A stretch of 64,000 nt of DNA from Semisulcospira habei (taxonomy: Eukaryota > Mollusca > Gastropoda > Semisulcospiridae), in assembly GCA_036245525.1 (NCBI GenBank), contig BTPG01000005.1, positions 206,510,291 through 206,574,290 on the forward strand, read 5' to 3'. This document shows, piece after piece, positions 1 to 12,000 of the stretch; positions within the stretch are counted from its first letter, which is position 1, and each line of letters begins with the position of its first letter. A program made the translations under genes and the position numbers. The notes beneath the pieces were generated by a model. It was not told the origin of the DNA, searched no databases, and saw nothing but the letters and a program-made list of their open reading frames with translations.

Positions 1-1968
1 AGCTGGGATTTCACATCACGGGGAAGACCCGGGCAGGACTGGAGCACCACATCACGCCGCATCAGGTCACAGTTGGCGGCCGCCGCCATGGCGTTGACGG
101 ACGAATGGTAGGCCACTCGGTTGGCTGCAACTGCCAAGGTGTGAAGATCCGACAGCAGGGGAGGAGCGGAGGGAAGCCAGGCCGCCTCGATACGGTTAAT
201 GAAGGCTTGTGTGAGGAGCTCTAAAAATCCCGAACATGCGAGGGCGCTTCGGACGAGTGAGGCGGTACGTTCCAGGCCGCGAGGCAGGGCACGGTTGAGC
301 TGGGAAGAGCCGCCAGCGAGCACCAGCGCAGGCGGATCCACCGGAGGCAGCGAGCACGAGAAGGATTGCGAGTGGCCGGCGTACCAGGACTGCCGAAAGG
401 CGATGTCGACACCGGAAGGCCAGCGGCGGTCGGAGAAGAAGTCCGAGTCGGAAGCTGAATCTCGCTGGAGGTACGCAGACAGGGCGCCCGTTAGGTCGCG
501 GAAGGCAGGCGGCTGGGGAAGCGACTTGAATTTCTTAACCTGACGAGCAGCGTCCACAAAGGCGGCCGCTTTCCTCTTCAGTGGTGGGAAAGGTGGGCAG
601 TAATCCGCGGGAGGGCAAGCCGCGATGAGATGGGCGGCGTCGTCCAAGGCTCGGAGAGTCTCGCCATGAGGAGTGGACAGGGTAGCTGGAGACGCTGGAT
701 CATCCACCTGAGAGGGCGAACGGCTGCCGGACTCAAGCAAGGCCGAAACGGAGTCCTCCGGCAGCAGGCTTAAGGTCTCTCCATCGATGGCAGGCGGTGG
801 CGGCGGAGAAGACCGAAGCACAGGAGGTAAACTGACGCGCGCAGGCGGCGGAGGAGGAGCCGAGGGGCTACGCTGACGCCGCCGCGGGGAAGTAAGAGGC
901 GAAGGGCGTCGGGAACGATGAGAGCGTTGATCCCGATGGGAACTACTGCGCCGAGAACGAGGCGGAGTCCTGTCGTCTCTACGACTCCTACGAGAGGAGT
1001 GCGGTGAGGGGCGCCGAGAGGACCAGTGCTGCGGAGAACGGCTGCGTCGACGGGAGGCATAGGAGGAAGTCGAGCGAGAGGACGACGAATGCCGGGGGCT
1101 ACGTCTCCTATCCATGCGACGAGGGCTAAGTCGACGGTCAACATCGTGGCGCCTGGAAGAACGGGGACGGTCTCTTCTGTCCCGAGGAGGAGGAAAAGGT
1201 GACAACTGTCGCGGTGCCCGGGGCTCAAGGAGGGGGGCACATTGTGGGCTAGCAGCTGGGGCCGAAAGGCCACGGTGAAGGGTAGAAGGCGACGACGGTC
1301 GCGGTGCCCGGGGCTCATGGAGGGGGGCACGTAGCCGGCTAGGCGACTCGCCGGAGGAGTCAGCGGGCTTAGGAGGGGGGGCCATAAGGCCAACACGTCT
1401 AGTAACAGGCGACAAAGGTCGCGGTGCCCGGGGCTCAAGGAGGGGGGCACAACTAGACGGAGGGGCCAAAAGGCCGACGCGTGTTTCGACGAGCGACAAA
1501 GGTCGCGGTGCCCGGGGCTCAAGGAGGGGGGCACGGAGCCGGCTTGGCGACTCGCCGGAGGAGTCAGCGGGCTTTGGGGGGGCCACAAGGCCCACGCGTC
1601 TACTAACAGGCAACAACAGTCGCGGTGCCCGGGGCTCAAGGAGGGGGGCACAAAGCCGGCTTGGCGACTCGCCGGAGGAGTCAGCGGGCAAGGGCGGTGT
1701 GGACACCGTAGCAAGAATAGTCTTACCAGTCAGACGAGGCGTGCGTTTCTCCACGTCCGAGGAGGGGAGCTTGACTGGGTCTCGGCGTGCTGTGACAGGT
1801 CGCTCGCGCCGGTAGAACCTCCAAAGCTCCGACCAACGAACCTCCGGCCACGAAGAGCAGACAGCGCAGGCGAGGTCCGAGGAGCAGCCAGAACACGGAA
1901 GACAGACTTTATGCCGGTCACTAGGCCACTGAAAGTCGCCGCACAGGGGACAGGTGCGCACTTGATAA
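1..1968 (-). CDS. DIRS E gag, exon 2, partial at the window edge
   Basis: Structural (gag-like) protein of element E. The exon begins at 1968 after the acceptor TGTGTTGCAG. The first residues carry C-x2-C-G-x-F-Q-W-P-S-D-x-H-K-V-C-L-P-C-x-G-C and C-x2-C, the same pattern as in element C. A reading frame at 1714-770 is filled with five imperfect repeats containing PPSLSPGHRD; whether this is the gag frame or an overlapping one was not settled. The end of the region (560-1) matches the conserved gag carboxyl half. Minor frame breaks are likely. Confidence 0.6.
1195..1705 (-). repeat. Minisatellite inside the gag region of DIRS E
   Basis: Five copies of a core (positions about 1209, 1290, 1420, 1503, 1619) contain GCGGTGCCCGGGGCTCA plus a following run of G. 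They are spaced alternately about 80 and 115-130 bp apart, with a second module (GACTCGCCGGAGGAGTCAGC) present only in the long units. On the minus strand they encode repeats of PPSLSPGHRD. Confidence 0.8.
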
Positions 1969-2149
1969 CTGCAACACAAACCCAAAGATGAAAGGCGACT
2001 GGTGGCGGGAACTAACCCGCCAACATAACTTCCGAACCAGGGAAACGAGTGAAGCTCACGACGAAACGCGGGAGAGAACCAAAAAAGTTCGAGACGAGAC
2101 CGACGTCCGGCCCAGCCGGGCGAGACGTAGGCGGCGGCCGAGACGTTAC

Positions 2150-2157
2150 CTTTCCAT
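2150..2157 (-). CDS. DIRS E gag leader micro-exon (start codon)
   Basis: Reads ATGGAAAG followed by the donor GTAACG. It ends in phase 2 and would join, across a 181-bp intron (2149-1969), to exon 2 at 1968, giving M-E-S-Y-Q-V-R-T-C. Exon 2 has no ATG of its own before the Cys-rich motif, so this exon supplies the start. Elements A, B and C have counterparts in the same phase. Confidence 0.55.
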
Positions 2158-2569
2158 GGCGGAGCGCCAAAGCACAAACCACCGCGAGCGATGGAAGAGA
2201 AGCAGAAGAAGGCCCCAGGCCCAGCTAACAGCATGAGGCACAGACGAGGGCTAGCAGAGAAGGAGGCGACGCCAGAAGCAGAGACGAGAGGCTAGGCGAA
2301 GACAGGCCGGTAAGGACGGTCGAACCGTACACAGTCTACGAAGGGTCAGAGGCTCAGGTAAACGCGTGCGTACGCTAACAGCGAAGTAGACAACTGGCTA
2401 AAGGAGACACCACCGGGCACGTGACCGGATGGGCAGGGAAGGCTACTCTCGTCCCTGTTTGGGATCCCCGAGAGCCTCCTGGGGGACCCTTTGGGTCTTA
2501 GGCTAAAATTGGTAAGCAAGTAGACTACTTCCTGACAGTCATGTCATCGGTAATGTGTTTTGAGGAAAC

Positions 2570-2606
2570 AATTTGAGAAGTGGGACCTCGGGGCTTAAAG
2601 GGTTAT
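2570..2606. repeat. Family-1 MITE arm flanking DIRS E
   Basis: Begins AATTTGAGAAGTGGGACC and runs to AAAGGGTTA. It is the outer part of the long arm of the palindromic MITE family seen intact at 61656-61869. The rest of this MITE should lie on the other side of DIRS E, outside the window. Confidence 0.65.
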
Positions 2607-2665
2607 GGTCGTTTCATTTTCAGGCGTACAGACCCCACGCGTATCCTGGCACCACCCTTGAACTG

Positions 2666-2668
<3 letters not shown>

Positions 2669-2714
<46 letters not shown>

Positions 2715-2811
2715 GAGTGATTGATGAGGCCATGTGTTGTATGGGCAGACAGTGAATTTCCCCGTGAGGGATTAATAAAGTATTATTGTATTGTATTGTA
2801 TTGTATTGTAA
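2669..2811 (+). repeat. Poly-T tract and LINE-type 3' tail with ATTGT repeats
   Basis: A T run of about 43 bp (2669-2711) is followed by TGAATTTCCCCGTGAGGG, ATTAATAAAG and about five GTATT units. This resembles the 3' end and short tandem tail of CR1/L2-type or RTE-type non-LTR elements or their SINEs. No coding part is attached. Confidence 0.5.
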
Positions 2812-2897
2812 ATCCACATCTCGACGTAATGTTTAGGGTCTGAATGGAACCAAAGTCTACAAGCAAATGTTCCAACTCAAAAAAAACAACAACATAC

Positions 2898-3032
2898 CAA
2901 GCTGTTGAAGCAGTGGTTGAGAAAGATCAACAGAATTGCCTGTTCTCTTAGCGTCACCCCCCCTTGATCCAACAGCAGATGCAGGGTACGGGAAAACAGA
3001 GTCCCAAACTGGTCTGGAGCTTGCTTGAACAC
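2898..3032 (-). CDS. AQR: AQR exon (HCFNSL segment)
   Basis: 135 nt, 45 codons, phase 0 at both ends. The acceptor GAGCAG precedes V-F-K-Q-A-P-D-Q-F and the donor is GTATGT after N-S-L. It matches the Aquarius segment that reads F-K-K-x-P-D-x-F and then H-C-F-N-S-L in animals. It is the last AQR exon visible before the window edge. Confidence 0.85.
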
Positions 3033-6000
3033 CTGCTCAAACAAATCAATGTCTATGTAAACTTCGCTTACATCCACAGTAAAGTCAAGAAAGAAAATCA
3101 CTGAATATTCTTCAGAATACAGGTCAGCCTCACTGTTAATCCTATGGGTGTCGGTAGCGGTTTTAGTCACGATGATTGCTGCAGCAAACATCGTGACTAA
3201 AACCGCTACCGACACCCAAAGGGTTAACATTACAGACACCAGCATATTAAGCCCGGATCTGTAGGTCCCAAGTGCATATCTTCTGCGCAAAAGGTCTTGG
3301 GACCGATGCAAGCCTTGGTTGGCCTGCGCACAGCCGTGTGCAGGCCAACGAAGGCTTGCATCGGTCCCAATACTGGGATGATTTCAGTCATCTTCTTCTT
3401 CTTCTTCTCGAACGCCGTCACACTTGGAGTTTGGCTCTCAAAATGAAATCTGTGGTCTTCTGTAGCACCTCCACAGGCCCGTACAGTTTCTCTTGTAGAG
3501 TGGCGGGCTTCTGCCATATCTCCCCATTTCAGTCATAAACTTATGACTTCAGAGAATGCAAACACAAGTAGCACAGTCTGATTTATGGTTCACGAGTACA
3601 AATCACACTGAAGCTGACCTGTGTAAATATAATCACAAAACAAAATCAACCAACGCTCACCTCCCACGCTGGCACTCGTTCACGAAACTTCTCGTTGACA
3701 ATGACCACGATGGACAGTATATGTGATACCGAAGCCTGAAACAAAAGAAATCAAAATATGCGTACCATGTTGAGAGAAATTCATTTTTCTCTAAAAGGTA
3801 TTTTTTCGAAAAATACTTACCAATGACATGACTTTGTGGAAATGTCTACTACTAGCTCAATTTTAGCCTACTTACCCGTTGTGTGCCTACACAACCCGCT
3901 AGGCACTCGGGGAACCCCAGAGGGGCCGAGAGTTATCTCCCACTCCTTCCTTACCAGTTCCTGTCACGAGACCAACCAGTCAGATACTTCGCTCGAAAGC
4001 GGCAAGCGGGGCAGGTGGGAGGGCCATCCGAGTCATGTCATCGGTAAGTATTTTTCGAAAAAATACCTTTTAGAGAAAAATGAATTTGTTTCCTCAAAAA
4101 CATTACCGATGACGTGACTTTGTGGAAGAATTGCGATGAGGCGGAGGGTGCCGCATGACAACTCCCTAGGAGGGAACAGAGCCGTCCTCCCAGTCGCAAA
4201 CTCCCGACAATTTTAGCGAAGCGCATACCAACGGCGCCGGTGGCGCCGGGAGGGAGTTTTGCGCCGCGGCGATGTCCCCCACCATTGCGAGATTCTCTCG
4301 CTGGCCCGCCAGGTCCCTGAGGTAGAAGCGGGCGAATACAGATTCAGTCTTCCCGTCCAAGGTAGCCACAATGTCCGTGACAGCGCAGTTTCTAACAAAC
4401 GTGGCGCTCGTGGCCATGGCTCGTACCTCGTGTGCGCATATGTGCAGCCTCTTCGCTCCCTGCAGGGAGATATCTTGATAGGCGGAGCAAATGACTCAGG
4501 GAGCCAGGAAGAGAACGTCTGGGCTGTTATGTCATTCCGCCGGTCTCAGAAGTAGGGAGAGGCGTGCACGCCCTCTGCGGAAGGCTTTAGATCGTCGCAG
4601 AGCAGTCAAAGGTGCGCACGGGATCCTGTTACCTGGTCTCCTGTGACAGGGGTTTGTTTCATAGCGGCCGTAAGGTGAAACCTGCGGCGCAGTCAGAGGA
4701 GACCTGTTTGGCAAGGAAGGCCAGGGCAGTGAGAAGTAGCACGGACCCGTCCGCTCAGAACTGTAAGCAGATAGGACGCGCCTAAGCGCGTGTAGCTCAC
4801 TCCCCCGTGAGGTGGTAGCCCGGGCCAGCAGGAAGCACGTGTAGCGTGTCACATCTGCGAACGGGCCACTGTAAGGGTTCGAATCGGGTAGAATTCAACC
4901 ACGTTAGCCCCCAGGGTAGGTCCCAGCGGGGGAGGAGCGAGCGGTAGGCCGGGCGCCGGCTGCCGAAGTGTCCCATAAGGTCGGCGAGGTCTGTGCAGGC
5001 GCCCGGGTCTGGGTGTCCGCGGTGTCAACGTGTAAGCGAACCTGGACAGGTGACCCCTCCCGTGAAGGGGCTAGGTCTAGGTCTCAGCCGAGCCCGATAG
5101 AGGTCCGCCAGCTGTGGATACGACAAATCCGTGAGGTTCAGGCTGTGATCGGGGCATCAGGAACACAGGACTCGCCATGTCCCACGTAGACTCGAATGGC
5201 CGAAGGTCTGGGGGCCGCAGCGATCGCCTCCACCGCTGTACCCGAGTAGCCTCTAGCACCGAGGGCTTGCCGCACAACCTCCAGTCGTGAAGGATGAGCC
5301 GCTCCGGGCAGGGAGGAACAGCGGCTGGCGCGGTGGCTTGAGCATGGTGCGAGGAGTGGGAAGGCGCATGGGGAGGGGGGGGGCCCGTGGCGAGGCTGAG
5401 AAGGCCGGTGTTCCAGTGGCAGATCCAGGCGAACGGAGCGACTAACAGGAGGGCCGCCGGGCAGCGCCGAAGGTTGAGGAGGACTTTGGGTACGAGGACC
5501 GTCGAGGAAAGGCGGAGGCCGCCAGTACGTCCCAGGGAATGGAGCGCGCATTGACAGCCCAAGCACGGGGATCGGGAATCGGGGGGACAAAGAGGGGAAG
5601 CCGAAGGTTCCACCTTGTGGCGAACAAGTCGACCTGAGGAGACTCCTAACGGGCGCGGATCCACCGATAGATGTCCTGCCGAAGGGTCCAATCCGCGTGT
5701 AAGAGCTGGCCGCGGCGGGACAGCGAGTCGGTCCAGACGTACCAGCTGTCCGGGAATGTGTCGGGCTCGCCAAGAAGGTCCGGTCCTCGCACCAACCCAG
5801 CTCTGGTAGAGAAGCATACCAAGCTCGAGAGAGCGTGTGCCACCTTGTAACTAGAAGTAATCCACCAAAGGTGTGTTGTCAGAGAGGGCGAGCAGCTCCT
5901 GGTGTCTGAGGAGGTCATCCCAGCAATGAAGGGCTTGTCAACGGCCTGCATCACTGGCCGGACGATGAGATAGTGCGTTAATCCGAGGGCCGAGGGCCGG

Positions 6001-9000
6001 AAGTCAAGAGGAACCGCGGCAGGAGATGAGCATCCCACCCAGAGAGGCTCGCGTCGAACCCAGAGAGTACTGGGGCGGAGAAGATGCCCGGGGAACTGCC
6101 GAAGCTAGCCAAGCGGCGTCGGTCCACCGACGAAGGCGAGGCGACAGAATCTGGGGCACCGGCGCCATCGTCGATACGTCGCCGGAAGCCGGGCGCCCAA
6201 GGAGTAGGAGATGCAGCTGCAACGGCTGGGCGTAGAGACGACCTAGGGAAGGAGTGAGATCAGACTTGCCCTCGTTTACTAGGAAGCCCCAAGTGCGTCA
6301 GGAGGTGCAGTAGCGCGTCCTTGTCTGTCGCGAGAGAGCTCTCGGATTGGCGGCAAAGGAAGAGGTCGTCTGGGTAGATCGACGTCGGACTGGAGGAGGA
6401 CTGTCGGGCCTTGGCGACTAAGGAGTCCATCGGCCCGGTGAACCGCCAGGGCAGAGGTTGAGACCGAACGGGAGCGCGGGAAACTGGAGAAGACGCCGTC
6501 GATCGCAACCAGCGAACTTCCTGGGGGCCTGGAGCATCGAGACAGCAGGTACACATCGGAAAGGTCCAAGCCGACTGCGCAGTCTAAGGCTGGACCGCTG
6601 CTTTCAGGGCTCTGGCAGTCTCCGTCCGGAAGGAGGGCCGAAATCTGTACAGGCCGAGAGAAGAAACCTGACGCCACTTCCTCCAGGCTTCGGAACGAAA
6701 ACCGGCGGCTGTAGAAGGCTGGCGAGTCTGAGAATCGGAAAACCTCCGTGGCAACTTACCTGAGGGAGGAGACACCTCCCGCTGCGCGGAGGCCTCAGCG
6801 AAACACGGGGAACATGAGACCTCGAAGGAAAGACGGCCAAGACGGGGTCAGGGCACAGTCGGCGGAGGCAGCGAAGCGTAGACCGACGCGAGGTAGGCGG
6901 CGCGGTAGGCGACTCCGCTAAGAAGAGCCGATCAACCCAGAGGCGTGATAGAAGGATGCCAGGCGTCTTCCCCACGACGAACCAGGGCTTGAGTGAGCAG
7001 CTCCAGGAACCCAGCGCAGGCTAAGGTGTTCCGCACCAGGGACGCAGTCATATCCAGGCCACGAGGGGGGGAACGGCAAAGAAGAGCAGAGCCGCCAGCT
7101 TGCGACACGGCAGGGGGGTCCATCGCAGGAAGAGGGATGGAGAAAGCCTGGGAATGGCCGGCATACCAGTCCCGACGGAAGGCGATGTCCAGGCCAGCCG
7201 GCCAGCGACGATCGGAGAAGAACACCGGCTCTCGAGACGCGGGAAGTTGCAGGTGCGCTGAGAAGGCATCTCGCAGCTCCTTAAATCCAGGCGGCTAGGG
7301 AAGCAACTTGAACCTCTTAACTTGACGCTCGGCATCCACAAAGGCAGAGACCTTCCTCTTCAGGGGGGGAGAGGCTGGGCAGGAGTCCGCTGGCAGAGTG
7401 GCCGCGATGATCCTGGCGGCTTCATCCAAAGCTAAGAGGGTCTCCGCACGGGACGACGACGGAAGGGTCGAGGGGACATCATCACCGACGTCGGCGGGCG
7501 AAAGGGAGCGACCATCCTCCTCCAACAGGGCTGAGATGGAGTCCTCAGGCAGCAAACTGATGGCTTCTTCGTCCAGGGGGCGGCGAGAAGGCGGGCGAGG
7601 CACCGAGGAAGGCCGAAGCTTGGGCGGGGATGCGTGTCGAACCTCGCGCGAAGCCCAGGAACGAGCCGGCAGCGACGACGGAGGCGGGGATCGCCGAGGC
7701 GAACGCGAGAAGGAGCGAGGAGGGGTCCTGTCCGGTGTGCGGGAACGATGTCTGGACGAAGGACGGCGGACAACCGAAGAGGGGCGCCGACCACGGGAAG
7801 AGGGCCGATGATGGCGGCGACGCGGTGAACGCATCGAACGGTGCGAGGGCGAGCGCGACCGCGCACGACGAGGAGTGGCGGGGGGAGCGGCGACGATCCC
7901 GGCAGGGGGAATGATCCTTCCGGCGGCGCTCGCGGGGCGAGCGCGAGTGTCTAGAACTGAAGGTGGAACGGGATGAGTCGGGGGCGCGACTGTGTCGCGT
8001 AGGTTGAGGCTGACGTCTCTCCTGGCCGGACTCAGTGAGAAGGGCTCTATGCCGCCGTACAGATCCTCCGGAAGGATCAGCGGGCTTATCGTGGAGAGAG
8101 AGAGGAGGAAGGCCAGTCAACGTGGGACGGCTCGTGGCGGACTGCTGCAGGCCGGGCTCAGTGAGGTGGGCGCTCTGCCAGCAAACAGGCCCTCCGGAAG
8201 GGTCAGCGGGCGTGGCAGCAGTGGCAGTCCTCTGATCAGCCAGCAATTTAACTGAAAGTGGAACGGTGGGAGTCGGGGCGCGACTGTGTCGCGCAAGCTA
8301 AAGCTGACGCCTCTCTTGGCCAGACTCCGAGAGCAGGGCGCTATGCCGGCGTTCAGATCCTCCGGAAGGATCAGCGGGCTTGTGGTGAGAGACGGGTGAG
8401 GAAGACCAGTCAACGTGGGACGGCTCAGGGCAGACTGCTGCAGGCCGGGCTCAGTGAGGTGGGCGCTCTGCCGGCAAACAGACCCTCCGGAAGGGTCAGC
8501 GGGCGTGGCAGCAGTGGCGGTCCTCTGGTCAGCCAGCAACACCGAGTCCCAACGGGAATCCTTTCCGTGAGGCCAGGGCAGGAATGGGCGGTCAGCACCG
8601 TAAGGGCTGCAGAAGTATCAACCGGAGCCGGAAGTGAGGAAGCAGGCAGGGGCCGCTCTCGTCAGTACAGGCTCCAGAGGTCCGACCAAACATCTCCGGC
8701 CAGGTCGCACAGACATCACAAAGGTGGTCCGGATAGCAGCCCGCACAAGGTAGGCAGACCGCATGGTCATCCGTCGGCACTGGAAGTTTCCCCATAGGGA
8801 ACACATAAGCATTTGGGTTCTGTAACAGACAAAGGGCATAGCAAGGTCGCAAACACAGGCAAGAGGGCGCCGAGCCCTCCTTTGTGATATAATTCTGTTT
8901 CCATCTCACCAGCCCTACCGGACATTCTCTTTTCAATTAGTGGGAATGGCATTTTTATCATGTGCACTTGATGATTATGCGTGCTGTGTACATGAAGGCG

Positions 9001-12000
9001 AAACAGGCAAACGTAAGCCGAGTCTGTAGTAAATTGACTAGATGGAATGAGGAAAAGTCCATATCCCATTCCTGCCCACCAGGGGATATGAACCCAGGAT
9101 CTTACGACTGCCAGCGCAGTGTCTTATCCACTAAGCTACCTCCCCCTGTCCACCAAGGTACCCCAGGCGCCGTGACCGCCGGCGCGTGAAACAGTGGTTA
9201 TACTCTCCACAAGGGCTAAAGGGCCTTTAAGCTGGACGAATGGAACGTGGGTGCCGCCAGGCCCTACGAAAACCAGCGTCTGAAAGGCAAAGTCTACTCA
9301 TAAGCTAACGAGGAATAACCAGGAGAGAGAAGGCGACGTCCCGCTAGGAGAGTCGCAAGAAGGCTGTGCAAGGCACGGAAATTATCTCAATAGTTGGTGC
9401 CCTTATGTCGTAACCACAATGAAAGACGAGTCCCACAGCAGCCGGCTCTCGACCCGAGGGCCGGCTGTGGGTAGCTACCGTTACCTTACCTCCAAGCCGA
9501 AGCGGGAACGGGGGAAAGGGTAGCCATACAGCAGTCACAGCACAGAGGAGAGCCGAGGAAACCCGGAACGGCGCAAAGGAAGAAGCAGGCAGCGCTAGAA
9601 GGCGGCAGGCACGGAAGAGAAGTCGGAACGAGCGTAGGCAAGACGAAGACCGGTCGAGGCACAGCAGAGCAAAGCCCGACACGTCTTCTCGGCACGAGCG
9701 AAGTAGCAAGACTGGTTGGTCTCGTGACAGGAACTGGTAAGGAAGGAGCGGGAGATAACTCTCGGCCCCTCTGGGGTTCCCCGAGTGCCTAGCGGGTTGT
9801 GTAGGCACACAACGGGTAAGTAGGCTAAAACTGAGCTAGTAGTAGACATTTCCACAAAGTCATGTCATCGGTAATGTTTTTGAGGAAACAAATGTCAGAT
9901 CAACACCATTCATCTGTCACACATGTTACCATTTCTCCAGGTCAGCATTTCTATGTATAATCCAAAAGAATGTCAGCTTGTCGGTCCAACCTCTCTCTAC
10001 ATTTTTTTCTCCCCGAGTCATTCTGAGTATAAGATTTTTTAACCCATTACCTGGGCAAGTGGTTACATTTCAGTTTTGACCCCTCTCAGAGAGGCATTCT
10101 AATGGATTTTGTCAAACCTTAAAAAAGTTTATTTCAAAATAAGAAACAATCCAGACCAAAAAGGTGACTGCCAAGCGTGCCAAGCTAATCTGGCACTACC
10201 CTTGAATTATCATGGTCAATCTCCTGCTGTAGGGTGTTGGGGCTAAAAGGGTTAAATGTTTGTATCAACATGCCACAGCAGCAGCGTGGCAGTAGTAGTG
10301 ACCCAACTAAATAAGCAAGCAAATAGACTCTGATGATATTGCAGATGACTTTGAGAATGAGTAATATGATAATAAGGCCGAACACACCTCAAGAATGTAA
10401 CTGCATGGCTGACGGGGTAAAGACATATATAGAAATAGACTCTACAAAATGCACTAAAAGACACACCTGAATTCCAGCATCATGATGCGCTTGGTGGAGA
10501 AGCTGAAGAAAGAAATGGCATACACAAGTCAGTTTTAGTACCACATTCCTGTTACAAACATTGATTCACAATGAATTGAATATAACAAACTACTGGCAAC
10601 ATTTCCTGGAGTTATCCATCATCTTGTTACGACTTTGTAAATAAAATATTGTTAAAAAATATACAACTTATGAATAAATGAAATCTTCTCCTCATAACAT
10701 ACTTTCCAAGCACTGTCACCTCTAGTTCTGGTTTACTGAGCCCTATGGTTAACATTACAAAACTGGGAATTGTCCTCTGAAGACTACCCACCAATCCATG
10801 AGATAGTTCAAGGGTGGTGTCAGAATAGCTTGGTGCCTAGAAGCGCCAAGCTATTCTGGCACCACCCTTGAACTATCATGATTGACCCATAGTTTGTTGT
10901 GCTGTATCAGGACTGAACAGAAAGAAGGAAAAAAATACACACTCTGTGCCAATCAGCTCTTTCTGGTAGATATCCTCTACAATCTGCACAGAAAGAAGCA
11001 ATTGAAAAATAGACAAAATGCACCCTGTATTGAAAATACCATCATGAAAACAACATGACTAATTATGTGTAACCGGGGTATAGGGCATACTTTCATGAAC
11101 ATCGTGCCAAATAACTTTGAGCTGGAAAGCAATTTAACCCGTGTGCGCATGCAGCCACTGGCACTGTTTGAAGTACAGTTTACAGTACCACTATTGGCTG
11201 AATGTCCAAAGGGGTTAATCGTAAAATGCTTATTTTACATATTCATCCTTTTTCCCACATTTTCATTTGACTGAAATGGATACCAATATACCATAGAGAA
11301 TTTACACCTTGCTGTGAGTTCAAACCAACAAGAACAAGTCATCGACATCAGTAACATTCTTTCCCCTTACCTGCGGATTGAAGGGTTTACCCTCCTTCAG
11401 AGCCGAGTCAGTCCAAAACTCATTTGCCAGCTGCAGAAAAAAATACGTACACCATACAGTCAGTATCAGGGCACTCCAATTATTTCTAAAGTACACACAA
11501 AAAGTGTGTATAATTATAAAAGAGCATACTAATCATTTAACCCTTTTGATGCCAATACACTCATGCTTGAAATTAATTTGACTATGACAGGGTTTGCGAT
11601 AACCTGTAATCAGCGGTATTTTACTGTTTGTGAACAGAGAATACCAAATTTTTTTTAAGTTGCCGGTCACAGGGACTGGTTTTATTTGGCTGGACCAGTT
11701 AGAATTCTGCCAGTAAATGCTTATGTCCCTTGTCTATCGGAAAGCATTTCCTGAGGACCGGTTTTGATCTGAATTGGAAAAGAAACAGGAGGGGTGGAAG
11801 ATGGGGGGACTGCTTTTGAAAAATCCTAGCACAAACCTTGGCGGCCCTAAGCACCATGCTGTCATAGCAGCACCCTTTAAACATCAGGGTCGACTTGTCT
11901 CCCTAAATCAAATGCAATGTACAACCATTTGTTTTTATACACAATTCACTATTCTGAACATTTCAAACTTCAGTTCAATATATGTTAACCCCTTCCCTGT

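Larger units (their letters stand above)
1..2569 (-). mobile_element. DIRS-like YR retroelement E, 5' half (cut by window edge)
   Basis: Read on the minus strand, the element starts at 2569 with the family terminus (TTACCGATGACATGAC at about 2538-2553, reverse strand). A terminal repeat body follows (about 2390-2537), then a leader with a spliced start codon (2157-2150, acceptor before 1968), a Cys-rich gag amino terminus (about 1950-1810), a proline/serine-rich repetitive gag middle (1714-1190), and a gag carboxyl half that matches element C closely (the A-Y-H-S-S-V-N-A-M stretch near 125-75). RT, RNase H and recombinase lie beyond the left edge. The copy is inserted in a MITE, because the sequence from 2570 is a MITE arm. 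Confidence 0.85.
3780..9889 (-). mobile_element. DIRS-like YR retroelement A, full length, degenerate
   Basis: AAA lies at both borders (3777-3779 and 9890-9892). On the minus strand: left terminal repeat (9889 to about 9715), spliced gag leader (exon 9527-9490, acceptor before 8819), gag (8819 to about 6980), RT/RNase H remnants (about 6780-5640), tyrosine recombinase remnants (about 5300-4230), internal complementary region (4118-4032) and right terminal repeat (to 3780). The right repeat body is inverted relative to the left one, the classical DIRS arrangement and opposite to elements B and C. Reading frames are heavily broken and the RT active site reads Y-P-D-D instead of Y-L-D-D, so this copy is not autonomous. 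A SINE is inserted in its gag intron. Confidence 0.85.

Noticed and set aside
199..543. Arg/Ser-rich plus-strand frame
   Set aside because: Antisense of the conserved gag carboxyl half of DIRS E on the minus strand.
3230..3517. Minus-strand frame with a Lys run (GAAGAAGAAG tract near 3388)
   Set aside because: It spans a palindrome and a short trinucleotide repeat, and no homologous domain is recognised.
5077..5817. 246-codon minus-strand frame in DIRS A as an independent gene
   Set aside because: It mixes out-of-frame RNase H and recombinase remnants; the real matches to element C hop between frames.
9084..9138. Functional tRNA gene
   Set aside because: A and B boxes are present, but acceptor-stem pairing was not found and the head continues into a SINE body.
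9930..9955. Possible missing AQR exon (minus-strand D-L-E-K-W)
   Set aside because: Only a weak resemblance; no suitable acceptor and no continuation of the conserved segment.
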